A stretch of 28,222 bases of DNA from an uncultured Adlercreutzia sp. GTDB lineage: Bacteria; Actinomycetota; Coriobacteriia; Coriobacteriales; Eggerthellaceae. Position 1 is the stretch's first letter. Every line of letters starts with the position of its first letter. Positions 7,723 to 14,847 of the stretch are shown piece after piece. The stretch spans positions 1-28,222 of the forward strand of contig CABSMC010000029.1 in NCBI GenBank assembly GCA_902478715.1, written 5' to 3'. The notes beneath the pieces are model-generated. The model was not told the DNA's origin. It was given only the letters and a program-made list of their open reading frames with translations, and ran no database searches. A program made the translations under genes and the position numbers.

Positions 7723-8631
7723 GTGGATCTTTCGATTTTTGCGACCCCGGAGGCATGGATCAGCCTCCTTACGCTCATTTTCCTGGAGATCGTTTTGGGC
7801 GTGGACAACCTGGTGTTCATCTCCATCACCACCAACCGCCTTCCACCGGAGAAGCAGCATATCGGCCGCAAGCTGGGCCTGGCTGGCGCGCTGGTTATGC
7901 GTATCCTCTTCTTGTGCTTCGCCTCCTATCTGGTGCACATGACCGCATCGCTGTTCACCGTGAACCTCGGCGCCTACAGCCACGGCTTCTCGGTGCGCGA
8001 CATCGTCATGCTCGTCGGCGGCGGCTACCTCATCTACAAGGGCATCAGTGAGCTTATCGACGTGCTCGCCCTCACCGAGATCAAGGCCGAGACCTCCGAG
8101 GAGCACAAGGCGCGCCATCTCATCGGGCTGCCCCAGGCCGTCGGCACCATCATGGTGATGGATCTCGTGTTCTCCATCGATTCGGTCATCACGGCAGTTG
8201 GCCTGGCCGAGCACCTCATCGTCATGATTCTGGCCGTCATGATCGCCGTGTTCATCATGATGATCTTCATCGATCCCATCTCCAATTTCATCAACAGTCA
8301 TCCGGAGATGAAGATCTTGGCACTGGTGTTCATCTGCGCCATCGGCGTTCTGCTCGTGCTTGATTCCGCCGGCATCCACACCTCCATCGAGGTGCTCGAC
8401 ATGCACATGGAGAAGCTCATGGTGTACTTCGCCATGATCTTCGCGGTCGTCTTGGAGTTCATTCAAATGGCCTTCAATTCGCGGCTGAACGCGTGGAAGA
8501 AGCAGTTGGCCGACGAGGCCATCGAGGAGGCGGTGCGCGAGGCCGAAGGCGGCGAGGCGCCGGCGAAGGTAGGGGAACAGGCCCGTGCCCGCGTGGACGC
8601 GGCCATCGAGAACGCCGAGCGGCTCAACTAG
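7723..8631 (+). CDS. TerC-family integral membrane protein, probable Mn2+ exporter
   Basis: A polytopic membrane protein (302 residues, about 7-8 segments) of the TerC/YkoY/Alx family. The two acidic intramembrane signatures expected for metal passage are present: EIVLGVDNLVFISI near the N-terminus and DLVFSIDSVITAVGL about 130 residues on. The C-terminal 50 residues are charged and cytoplasmic. GTG7723 is preferred to an upstream GTG at 7681 or ATG at 7690, because AGGAGG (7712-7717) is placed 5 nt before it and the protein then begins where the family usually does. The yybP-ykoY riboswitch in its leader points to Mn2+ detoxification; the older tellurite-resistance name is not evidence of that function. 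Confidence 0.92.
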   Translation: MDLSIFATPEAWISLLTLIFLEIVLGVDNLVFISITTNRLPPEKQHIGRKLGLAGALVMRILFLCFASYLVHMTASLFTVNLGAYSHGFSVRDIVMLVGGGYLIYKGISELIDVLALTEIKAETSEEHKARHLIGLPQAVGTIMVMDLVFSIDSVITAVGLAEHLIVMILAVMIAVFIMMIFIDPISNFINSHPEMKILALVFICAIGVLLVLDSAGIHTSIEVLDMHMEKLMVYFAMIFAVVLEFIQMAFNSRLNAWKKQLADEAIEEAVREAEGGEAPAKVGEQARARVDAAIENAERLN

Positions 8632-8701
8632 CGGTGCGGCCATGGAAGGATCTTCCGGGCAGCCGTTTGCGGACGAGTCTTGAATTTCTTGAAATTAGGG
8701 C

Positions 8702-8730
8702 TTGCATCGTGTGGCTGCTTCCCTTATAGT
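8702..8730 (+). promoter_or_regulatory. Promoter of the tRNA-Gly/Cys array
   Basis: TTGCAT (8702-8707), a 17-bp spacer, then TATAGT (8725-8730). The predicted start is a few bases before the first tRNA-Gly. The promoter lies outside the 230-bp duplicated unit, so it exists only once. Confidence 0.7.
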
Positions 8731-8743
8731 ATCTCTTCGCGAT

Positions 8744-8819
8744 GCGGACATGGCTCAGCTGGTAGAGCATCACCTTGCCAAGGTGAGGGTCGCGGGTTCG
8801 AATCCCGTTGTCCGCTCCA
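8744..8819 (+). tRNA. tRNA-Gly (anticodon GCC), copy 1
   Basis: 76 bases. Acceptor GCGGACA pairs with TGTCCGC, followed by T and an encoded CCA. The anticodon stem TCACC/GGTGA holds loop TTGCCAA, reading GCC. All three copies in the array are identical. Confidence 0.97.
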
Positions 8820-8829
8820 TTGTCATCAG

Positions 8830-8863
8830 AAGGCCGGTCAGGCTCATGTTTGACCGGCCTTTA
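8830..8863 (+). terminator. Hairpin between tRNA-Gly and tRNA-Cys, copy 1
   Basis: AAGGCCGGTCA (8830-8840) and TGACCGGCCTT (8851-8861) pair perfectly over 11 bp. The following sequence is TATAATG rather than a long T-run, so it may be a partial terminator, a processing signal, or end in a -10 box (8862-8867) for tRNA-Cys; no -35 is evident. Confidence 0.6.
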
Positions 8864-8884
8864 TAATGACAGCCGCCAGGGAAT

Positions 8885-8958
8885 GGCGACGTGGCCAAGT
8901 GGTAAGGCAGAGGCCTGCAAAGCCTTCACCCCCAGTTCGAATCTGGGCGTCGCCTCCA
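8885..8958 (+). tRNA. tRNA-Cys (anticodon GCA), copy 1
   Basis: 74 bases. Acceptor GGCGACG pairs with CGTCGCC, followed by T and an encoded CCA. The anticodon loop region CTGCAAA reads GCA. Confidence 0.96.
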
Positions 8959-8973
8959 ACCTGGAACCTATAT

Positions 8974-9049
8974 GCGGACATGGCTCAGCTGGTAGAGCAT
9001 CACCTTGCCAAGGTGAGGGTCGCGGGTTCGAATCCCGTTGTCCGCTCCA
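8974..9049 (+). tRNA. tRNA-Gly (anticodon GCC), copy 2
   Basis: Identical to 8744-8819, in the second unit of the tandem duplication. Confidence 0.97.
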
Positions 9050-9059
9050 TTGTCATCAG

Positions 9060-9093
9060 AAGGCCGGTCAGGCTCATGTTTGACCGGCCTTTA
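9060..9093 (+). terminator. Hairpin between tRNA-Gly and tRNA-Cys, copy 2
   Basis: Exact copy of the 8830-8863 hairpin, 230 bp downstream. Confidence 0.6.
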
Positions 9094-9114
9094 TAATGAC
9101 AGCCGCCAGGGAAT

Positions 9115-9188
9115 GGCGACGTGGCCAAGTGGTAAGGCAGAGGCCTGCAAAGCCTTCACCCCCAGTTCGAATCTGGGCGTCGCCTCCA
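9115..9188 (+). tRNA. tRNA-Cys (anticodon GCA), copy 2
   Basis: Identical to 8885-8958, in the second unit of the tandem duplication. Confidence 0.96.
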
Positions 9189-9203
9189 ACCTGGAACCTA
9201 TAT

Positions 9204-9279
9204 GCGGACATGGCTCAGCTGGTAGAGCATCACCTTGCCAAGGTGAGGGTCGCGGGTTCGAATCCCGTTGTCCGCTCCA
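9204..9279 (+). tRNA. tRNA-Gly (anticodon GCC), copy 3
   Basis: Identical to the other two tRNA-Gly copies. After its CCA the sequence departs from the repeat unit and runs into a strong terminator. Confidence 0.97.
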
Positions 9280-9291
9280 TGATTTCACGAG

Positions 9292-9320
9292 TCGAGAGCC
9301 TGCGGGCTCTCGATTTTTTT
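9292..9320 (+). terminator. Terminator of the tRNA array
   Basis: TCGAGAGCC (9292-9300) and GGCTCTCGA (9305-9313) form a 9-bp stem with a tgcg loop, followed by seven Ts. Confidence 0.92.
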
Positions 9321-9488
9321 GCTGGAAGAGCCCTCTTTGCGTCGTGCTCGGTGCGGAAAGCTGCAGCGTTCGGTTTCCCGGCGAGCTGAGATGACTTTGC
9401 CTTGATCGTTGATCGCGTGCACAAAATGAACGTCACCCTATGGTAGTATGGCAGCACGAAAAGATTCGGCCGTGAGAGGCGGTTGCCC

Positions 9489-9953
9489 ATGGAGATGAGC
9501 AAAGTAAAATGCCGCGAGTGCAAGGCCCGCGCCACCCAGTACGAGGGGGCGTTGCCGACTCGGGGCGTTGCGAAGGTCCTCGTGGCCGGGTTCGCCATCT
9601 ACATCCTCGGTCTGTGGGTACTCGTGGCTCTGGCGGGTTTCACGACCGGCGATGCCGCCGAGGTGGGCATGGTGGACATGCTCATCGTGCTGGCCGTTGT
9701 CGTCACCCTTGCCACGGCCGGGGTGGTGTGGTGGATGTTCCGCCCGAAGGCCGGCAAGGTCGTTATCTGCGAGAAGTGCGGCGCCCGCTATGCGGTGGTG
9801 CAGCCTCCCAAGTACACCAACGGTTGGAACTACGACAAGATTGCCCCGGCATCGGGCCGCGAGCTTCCCGAAGGGGAGCCGGCGATCGATGAGGGAAGCC
9901 AGGCTCCTGCCCCCGCATCCGCGCCATCTGCCGCCGATTCCAAGGAATCCTGA
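9489..9953 (+). CDS. Small membrane protein with split zinc ribbon, function unknown
   Basis: 154 residues, not assignable to a named family. It starts with a CxxC knuckle (KCRECKARA), then two membrane segments at about residues 32-52 and 60-80. A second CxxC knuckle follows (ICEKCGARY, about 97-105), so the four cysteines could form one zinc ribbon brought together at the cytoplasmic face. The tail (about residue 125 on) is rich in Pro, Ala, Ser and Glu and probably disordered. ATG9489 was chosen, with GAGAGG upstream; a TTG at 9483 and an ATG at 9495 are alternatives. It is a lone gene between tRNA loci. The cysteine pairs and consistent frame make it a credible gene. Confidence 0.75.
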   Translation: MEMSKVKCRECKARATQYEGALPTRGVAKVLVAGFAIYILGLWVLVALAGFTTGDAAEVGMVDMLIVLAVVVTLATAGVVWWMFRPKAGKVVICEKCGARYAVVQPPKYTNGWNYDKIAPASGRELPEGEPAIDEGSQAPAPASAPSAADSKES

Positions 9954-9962
9954 AAAACCCCT

Positions 9963-9990
9963 TTGACAGGGAGCGGCGATCTGTTAAACT
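9963..9990 (+). promoter_or_regulatory. Promoter for tRNA-Val
   Basis: A perfect TTGACA (9963-9968), a 16-bp spacer and TAAACT (9985-9990). It begins 10 bases after the preceding stop codon and leads into tRNA-Val. Confidence 0.7.
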
Positions 9991-10032
9991 ACTAACTCGC
10001 TGCTGAACGAAAGCGAGGCGGCAACCTGGAAT

Positions 10033-10107
10033 GCGCGATTAGCTCAGGGGGAGAGCACCACCTTGACACGGTGGGGGTCACAAGTTCAAATCTTGTATCG
10101 CGCACCA
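10033..10107 (+). tRNA. tRNA-Val (anticodon GAC)
   Basis: 75 bases. Acceptor GCGCGAT pairs with ATCGCGC, followed by A and an encoded CCA. The anticodon stem CCACC/GGTGG holds loop TTGACAC, reading GAC. Confidence 0.97.
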
Positions 10108-10117
10108 TGAATTCGCA

Positions 10118-10146
10118 GGTCGGAAGAGTTTTCTTCCGACCTTTTT
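10118..10146 (+). terminator. Terminator after tRNA-Val
   Basis: AGGTCGGAAG (10118-10127) and CTTCCGACCT (10133-10142) form a perfect 10-bp stem ending in a T-run. Confidence 0.92.
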
Positions 10147-10264
10147 CGTTATCTCGACAAGTTTTCGTAACGCAGCCCTTACGTGGAAAAGTTGTGGAAG
10201 CGAAATAACCTCACCTGGGGTATCATTGTTCTCAATGTTCCCCTACCGAGGAGTTGGTCTTTCC

Positions 10265-11764
10265 ATGAGCACAGAATCAATGACCACGACAGGGGCCGCC
10301 GTGCCCCAGGCCGCAGCGGACGGGGTGACCAACCCCAAGGGCATCGGCTTGTTTCGAATGGTCACCACGGTCATCACGCTCATCGTCGGCGCGGGCGTGT
10401 TCTCGCTGTCGGGCGATGCGGCGGCCGGCGGCGCGAGCGGCTGGGCGATACTGACCGCCTGGGGCATTTCCGCCATCGGCGTGTTCTGCCTCGTTATGAC
10501 GTTCTTCGCGCTTTCCCGGGTTAAGCCCGACCTCAAGGGCGGCATCTACACCTACGCCGCCACGGGATTCGGCGACTTCCTCGGCTTCAACAGTGCCTGG
10601 GGCTACTGGATCTCGGCCCTTCTGTGCACGGTCAGCTTCTCGGCGCTTCTGTTCGGCGCGCTGTCGTACTTCTTCCCGATCTTCGGCAACGGCACGAACC
10701 TCTACGCCGTCATCGGCGCCTCCTGCATCATCTGGTTCTACGCCTTCCTCGTGAGCCGCGGCATCAGCGAGGTGACCCTCATCAACGCGGTCATCACCAT
10801 CTCAAAGTTCGTGCCCCTGCTCATCGGTATCATCGCCATCATCTTCGTCGGCGCCTTCAAGCCCGACATCTTCATCGCGAACCTCACCACCGGAGCCGAC
10901 CCGTCGCTCGCCTTCGTCGACCAGGTGCAGACGGCCATGATGGTGACCATCTGGGTGTTCATCGGCATCGAGGGCGCGGTGGCCATCTCCGGCCGCGCCA
11001 AGAAGGCGAAGGACGTGGGCAAGGCCACCATCATCGCGTTCATCTGCGTGCTGACGCTGTACCTGACGGTGTCCATCCTCTCCATGGGCGTCATGCCGCT
11101 CTCCGAGCTGGCCAACCTTGAGAATCCGGCTCTGGCCTACGTGATGCAGGCCGCCGTGGGCGATTGGGGCGCCGTGCTCATCAACTTCGCCGTGTCGCTC
11201 TCGCTCATCGGCGCCATGCTCGGCTATACGGTGCTCGCCAGCGAGTCCCCCTTCGAGGCCGCCGAGGAGGGCGTGTTCATCAAGGCCTTCGCCAAGACCA
11301 ACGCCAAGGGCGCGCCGGTGGTGACGCTGGTGGTCACGAACATCATCATCGAGCTGTTCCTCATCACTTGGTTGTTCACCGATTCCACTTACCAGTTCTT
11401 CTACACGCTGTCCGCCGGTATGATTCTTCTGCCGTACCTGCTGTCCGCCGCCTACTTCGCGAAAGTGGCCTTCAAGGAGCCCGAGGCCTTCAAGGGGCAC
11501 CTCAGCGGGCCGATTCTCTGGTGGCGCATTCTGGGCTGCGTGGGTGTCGTCTACAGCCTGTTCCTGTCGTGGGCCGCGGGCGTGCTCGGTGTCATCCTCA
11601 TGTGCCTTTTGTACGTGCCCGGTATCATCATGTACATTTGGGGCAAGAAGGAGCGCGGCGAGAAGTACTTCCAGAGCACCCTGGACAAGGTGGTGCTCGT
11701 CGTTATCATCGCGGCAGCCTGCCTGTCTATCTACCTGTTGGTGACGACGCCCGGCCTCGTGTAG
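10265..11764 (+). CDS. APC-superfamily amino acid permease, basic amino acid antiporter type
   Basis: A cytoplasmic membrane transporter of 499 residues with about 12-13 segments. The first segment has the APC substrate-site signature in VGAGVFSLSGDAA. The run LKGGIYTYAATGFGDFLGF matches the arginine/ornithine and related amino acid antiporters, so exchange of a basic amino acid or its amine product is the best guess. ATG10265 is chosen, with GAGGAG at 10248-10253. A frame-consistent TTG at 10226 would add 13 residues, but has no ribosome site. It is monocistronic, between the tRNA-Val terminator and its own terminator. No arginine deiminase genes are adjacent, so the exact substrate is open. 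Confidence 0.85.
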   Translation: MSTESMTTTGAAVPQAAADGVTNPKGIGLFRMVTTVITLIVGAGVFSLSGDAAAGGASGWAILTAWGISAIGVFCLVMTFFALSRVKPDLKGGIYTYAATGFGDFLGFNSAWGYWISALLCTVSFSALLFGALSYFFPIFGNGTNLYAVIGASCIIWFYAFLVSRGISEVTLINAVITISKFVPLLIGIIAIIFVGAFKPDIFIANLTTGADPSLAFVDQVQTAMMVTIWVFIGIEGAVAISGRAKKAKDVGKATIIAFICVLTLYLTVSILSMGVMPLSELANLENPALAYVMQAAVGDWGAVLINFAVSLSLIGAMLGYTVLASESPFEAAEEGVFIKAFAKTNAKGAPVVTLVVTNIIIELFLITWLFTDSTYQFFYTLSAGMILLPYLLSAAYFAKVAFKEPEAFKGHLSGPILWWRILGCVGVVYSLFLSWAAGVLGVILMCLLYVPGIIMYIWGKKERGEKYFQSTLDKVVLVVIIAAACLSIYLLVTTPGLV

Positions 11765-11785
11765 CGACGCTCCGGTCGAAACGAG

Positions 11786-11822
11786 AAAGCGGCCTCGGCA
11801 ATCGCGCCGGGGCCGCTTTTTT
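11786..11822 (+). terminator. Terminator after the permease gene
   Basis: AAAGCGGCC (11786-11794) and GGCCGCTTT (11811-11819) form a 9-bp stem followed by more Ts. Confidence 0.88.
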
Positions 11823-11910
11823 CACGGAAGGGGAGGGTGGTGGATCCGTGGAAGGGAAGGAGCCAGCCGGGGACCCTTGGGCGAGCGCGCTGGCCTCGTC
11901 GTGCGCGTCC

Positions 11911-12849
11911 CTAGTCGAGAGTAAGCGGCGAAGCGCTCTCCTCGCCGAAGAGCTTCAGGCACTCCTCGCTCACGACGAAGCGCGCCGCCTCGGGCAGCAT
12001 GCGCACGGTGAAGGGCGTGGTCGTTCCCGTCACCTCGCCATCGTATTGCACATCCAACGGCGGGTCGGCGACGACGGTGCATTCCCGGCAGCGGAAGACC
12101 TCCATCACATCGGGGCGCGCGGGGAACTCGCCGGCGCGGTCGAGCATGCAGCTTAGGATCGCCGGGATGAGGCCCACGGCGTCGTGGGTGTTCATGACCA
12201 CGATGTCGAACATGCCGTCGCGCGGCAGGTTCTCGTGGACGAGCGAGATGTCGAACTGCAGCTTCGAGAAGTTGATGGCGAGCACCCCCACGCCCTGGGT
12301 CTCGATGGTCTTCCCGTCGATGGTGAGCGTGATGCGGGAGAACTGCGGCGCGAAGTTGGCGAAGGCCGCCGTGAAGTAGGCCATGGGGCCCAGAAGGCGC
12401 TTGGAGGGCTCCGCGCCCTCCATGATGGCGGCGTCGTAGCCGGCTCCCGCGATCATGGAGAATCCGAAGCGCTCGCCGTTGGAGAGCTCGATCTCCCCGA
12501 TGTCGAAATCCATGAGGCGCTGCTCGCGCATGAGATGGGCGAGCGCGTGGGGCTCGGCCGGCGAGGCGAGATTCATGGCGAGCAGATTCGCGGTGCCGGC
12601 GGGGAAGGGGAGCAGCGGGATGCCCGTCTCGGCCAAAAGGTAGGCCACCGAGGCCACCGTGCCGTCGCCGCCGGCGGCCACCACGGCGTCGAAATTCTCG
12701 GCGTCGCGCAGAAAATCGGCGAGGTCGGTGTCGCCGTCGGTGCAGCGCACGCAAATCTCGTCGCCGTCGGACGCAAAGGCGCGCATGAAGTCGTAAATGG
12801 CCCCGTCGCGGAAGCCGGAGGCCAGGTTGTTCACGATGAGGAGTTTCAC
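11911..12849 (-). CDS. Diacylglycerol kinase family lipid kinase (YegS/DagK type)
   Basis: Predicted to phosphorylate diacylglycerol or a related lipid at the inner face of the membrane, recycling it into phospholipid synthesis. The 312 residues are typical. The nucleotide-binding AAGGDGT is at residues 58-64 and PAGTANLLA at 83-91, both hallmark motifs of the DAGK catalytic domain. A beta-rich C-terminal half follows, with GVLAINF and the terminal TPFTVRMLPEA. The start is GTG12849 with AAAGGA 5 nt before; an overlapping ATG is out of frame. It is divergent from rnd across only 66 nt. The exact lipid cannot be told from sequence. Confidence 0.9.
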   Translation of the reverse strand: MKLLIVNNLASGFRDGAIYDFMRAFASDGDEICVRCTDGDTDLADFLRDAENFDAVVAAGGDGTVASVAYLLAETGIPLLPFPAGTANLLAMNLASPAEPHALAHLMREQRLMDFDIGEIELSNGERFGFSMIAGAGYDAAIMEGAEPSKRLLGPMAYFTAAFANFAPQFSRITLTIDGKTIETQGVGVLAINFSKLQFDISLVHENLPRDGMFDIVVMNTHDAVGLIPAILSCMLDRAGEFPARPDVMEVFRCRECTVVADPPLDVQYDGEVTGTTTPFTVRMLPEAARFVVSEECLKLFGEESASPLTLD

Positions 12850-12873
12850 ATAATTCCTTTCCCTTGCTATTAT
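12845..12873 (+). promoter_or_regulatory. Promoter of rnd, overlapping the divergent lipid kinase start
   Basis: TTCACA (12845-12850), a 17-bp spacer, then TATTAT (12868-12873), each 5/6 to consensus. The -35 overlaps the start codon of the divergent lipid kinase gene. On the minus strand the same place reads TATAAT (12869-12874), a likely -10 for that gene. The predicted + start near 12880 excludes an rnd start codon at 12877. Confidence 0.6.
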
Positions 12874-12915
12874 AGGATGGTACTACAACCTCATCTCTTA
12901 CAGACAAGGACCGTC

Positions 12916-14064
12916 GTGGAATACATTGCAAGCCAAGAAAACCTGGAGGCCTTCGTGCGCAGAGCGGCCTCGTCGTCGGTCTTGGCCATTGATACGGAGT
13001 TTCTGCGCGAGAAGACCTACTACGCGAACCTCTGCCTCATTCAGCTGGCCACGGATGCAGAAGTGGCCGTCGTGGATCCCTTCGCCATCGAGGACATGAA
13101 GGTGCTCGCCCCGCTGCTCACCGACTCTTCCATCGTGAAGCTCTTCCACGCCGGAGGCCAGGATTTGGAGATCCTCTATCGCGAGCTGGGCGTTTTGCCC
13201 GCGCCCCTGTTCGATACCCAGGTGGCGGCCACCCTTTTGGGCCACACCCAGCAGATCGGCTACGGGCCTTTGGTGCACAGCCTGTGCGGCGTGAACCTGA
13301 AGAAGAGCGACTCGTTCACCGACTGGTCGCGTCGGCCGCTTTCCACTTCCCAGCTGGAATATGCTGCCGACGACGTGATCTATCTGCCGAAGATGTACCG
13401 CATCATGGTGGAGAAGTTGGAATCGAAGGGGCGCCTGCACTGGCTCGACAACGACTTCGCCGCCATGAGCGATCCGGCGAACTACGAGAGCGACCCGTCC
13501 GAGCGCTACAAGCGCCTCAAGCGCGTGGGGCAGCTCACGCGCCGCCAGCTCTCGGCGGCCCGGGAGGTGGCGCGCTGGCGCGAGGTGACGGCCCAAGAGC
13601 GCGACCTGCCGCGCAAGTGGGTGCTCACCGACGAGCAGATCGTCGAGGCCTGCCGGCGCGAGTCCCGCACCATCGACGATTTGTTCCTGATCCGCGGCGT
13701 GCGCGAGAAGCTGAACACTCGGGACGCCCGGGCCGTGGCCACCGTGCTCGTCCGGGGTCTCGATGCCGCGCCCGATACGTGGCCCGAGCTGGACAAGTCG
13801 CCGAAGAGCGAGCGCAACGTCGATGCCGAGCTCGATCTCATGGAGGCGCTCGTGCGGCTGCGCGCCAAGGAGAACGACATCGCCATGCAGACGCTGGCCT
13901 CCCGGACGGAGCTCGCCCGCGTCGCCCGGGGCTACACCGCCGATGTCGATGTGCTGCGCGGCTGGCGCCGCGCCATGGTGGGGGACGAGCTGCTGGAGCT
14001 TCTCGCCGGCCGGCTCGCCCTGTCCCTCGGCCCCGAAGGACTCGTGGTGACGCCGCGTTCCTGA
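12916..14064 (+). CDS. rnd: Ribonuclease D
   Basis: A 3'-5' exoribonuclease that trims tRNA and other stable RNA precursors. It has 382 residues. The DEDDy exonuclease domain comes first: Asp26 and Glu28 in AIDTEFLREKTYY, Asp83 in HAGGQDLEIL, and Tyr149/Asp153 in EYAADDVIYLPKMY. An HRDC domain follows at about residues 205-285 (RRQLSAAREVARWRE, then PRKWVLTDEQIVEACRR). GTG12916 follows AAGGA and lies downstream of the inferred transcript start. The in-frame ATG at 12877 would add 13 residues but would sit before that start. It heads a + strand run leading to the metalloprotease and exonuclease VII genes. Confidence 0.93.
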   Translation: MEYIASQENLEAFVRRAASSSVLAIDTEFLREKTYYANLCLIQLATDAEVAVVDPFAIEDMKVLAPLLTDSSIVKLFHAGGQDLEILYRELGVLPAPLFDTQVAATLLGHTQQIGYGPLVHSLCGVNLKKSDSFTDWSRRPLSTSQLEYAADDVIYLPKMYRIMVEKLESKGRLHWLDNDFAAMSDPANYESDPSERYKRLKRVGQLTRRQLSAAREVARWREVTAQERDLPRKWVLTDEQIVEACRRESRTIDDLFLIRGVREKLNTRDARAVATVLVRGLDAAPDTWPELDKSPKSERNVDAELDLMEALVRLRAKENDIAMQTLASRTELARVARGYTADVDVLRGWRRAMVGDELLELLAGRLALSLGPEGLVVTPRS

Positions 14065-14169
14065 GGCGGTTACGTATCTTTCACGCTTTCGGCGCCTCCC
14101 GGGCGACCGGGGCGCTCCCATGCCTATAATTGACTGCCAAAAATGCAAGGCATACGCAAGGAGAACCCT

Positions 14170-14835
14170 ATGATTTCCAGCAGTTACCTCATGCTCATCG
14201 TCGCGACGCTCGTCATCGGCATGGGAGCCCAGTGGTACGTGAACCACAAACTGAAGACCTATTCCCATGTGGCGAACTCCACGGGGCTGACCGGCGCCGA
14301 GGCGGCGCGCCAGATGCTTTCCTACTACGGCATCTCGAATGTGCAGGTCTTCCGCGGCGGCCCGGGCCAGGACTACTTCGACCCGCGCAGCAACTCGGTG
14401 ACGCTCTCGCCCGAGGCCTTCGACGGGCGCACCATCACCGCCACGGCCACGGCCTGCCATGAGGTGGGCCATGCCTGCCAGTACGCCCAGGACTACACGC
14501 CCATGAAGATCCGCGGGGCCATCGTGCCGGCGGTGAACCTGGCCTCGAACGCCTGGATCTTTTTGCTCATGGCCGGCATCCTCCTGAACATCGCCGGTCT
14601 TACCACCGCGGCCATCATCATGTACGCGGTGGTGGTGCTCTTCCAGCTGGTGACCCTGCCCGTCGAGTTCAACGCCTCCCAGCGCGCCATGGTCTACATG
14701 GGCCAGATCGGCCTGCCCGCCCAGGAGCGCAAGGGCGCCTTCGACGTTCTGCGCGCCTGCGCCTTCACCTATCTGGCCGCGGCCCTCACCTCCATCCTGC
14801 AGCTTCTGTGGCTGCTCGGCCAGCGCCAGGAGTAA
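14170..14835 (+). CDS. Membrane zinc metallopeptidase, YugP family
   Basis: A predicted neutral zinc metallopeptidase anchored in the cytoplasmic membrane, 221 residues. A membrane segment covers residues 5-21. The zinc-binding HExxH is at 97-101 in ACHEVGHACQ. Two further segments lie at about 122-165, followed by the family's LPVEFNASQRA motif, and a final segment near the C-terminus. ATG14170 has AAGGAG at 14158-14163; an upstream in-frame ATG at 14143 has no comparable site. A TATAAT at 14125-14130 may serve as a -10. The biological substrate of this family is unknown. xseA starts 12 nt after the stop, suggesting co-transcription. Confidence 0.9.
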   Translation: MISSSYLMLIVATLVIGMGAQWYVNHKLKTYSHVANSTGLTGAEAARQMLSYYGISNVQVFRGGPGQDYFDPRSNSVTLSPEAFDGRTITATATACHEVGHACQYAQDYTPMKIRGAIVPAVNLASNAWIFLLMAGILLNIAGLTTAAIIMYAVVVLFQLVTLPVEFNASQRAMVYMGQIGLPAQERKGAFDVLRACAFTYLAAALTSILQLLWLLGQRQE

Positions 14836-14847
14836 GCGGAGCCTGCC

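Larger units (their letters stand above)
8744..9279 (+). repeat. 230-bp tandem duplication of a tRNA-Gly/tRNA-Cys unit
   Basis: Bases 8744-8973 are repeated exactly at 8974-9203, and the first 76+ bases (tRNA-Gly) again at 9204-9279, about 2.3 copies. The unit consists of tRNA-Gly, a terminator-like hairpin, tRNA-Cys and a short spacer. No difference between copies was seen by eye, including in the spacers, so the duplication is recent or kept uniform by recombination. Confidence 0.95.

Noticed and set aside
8808..9394. Open frames across the tRNA-Gly/Cys array
   Set aside because: They translate tRNA genes and their spacers; the apparent repeats in the proteins simply reflect the duplicated tRNA unit.
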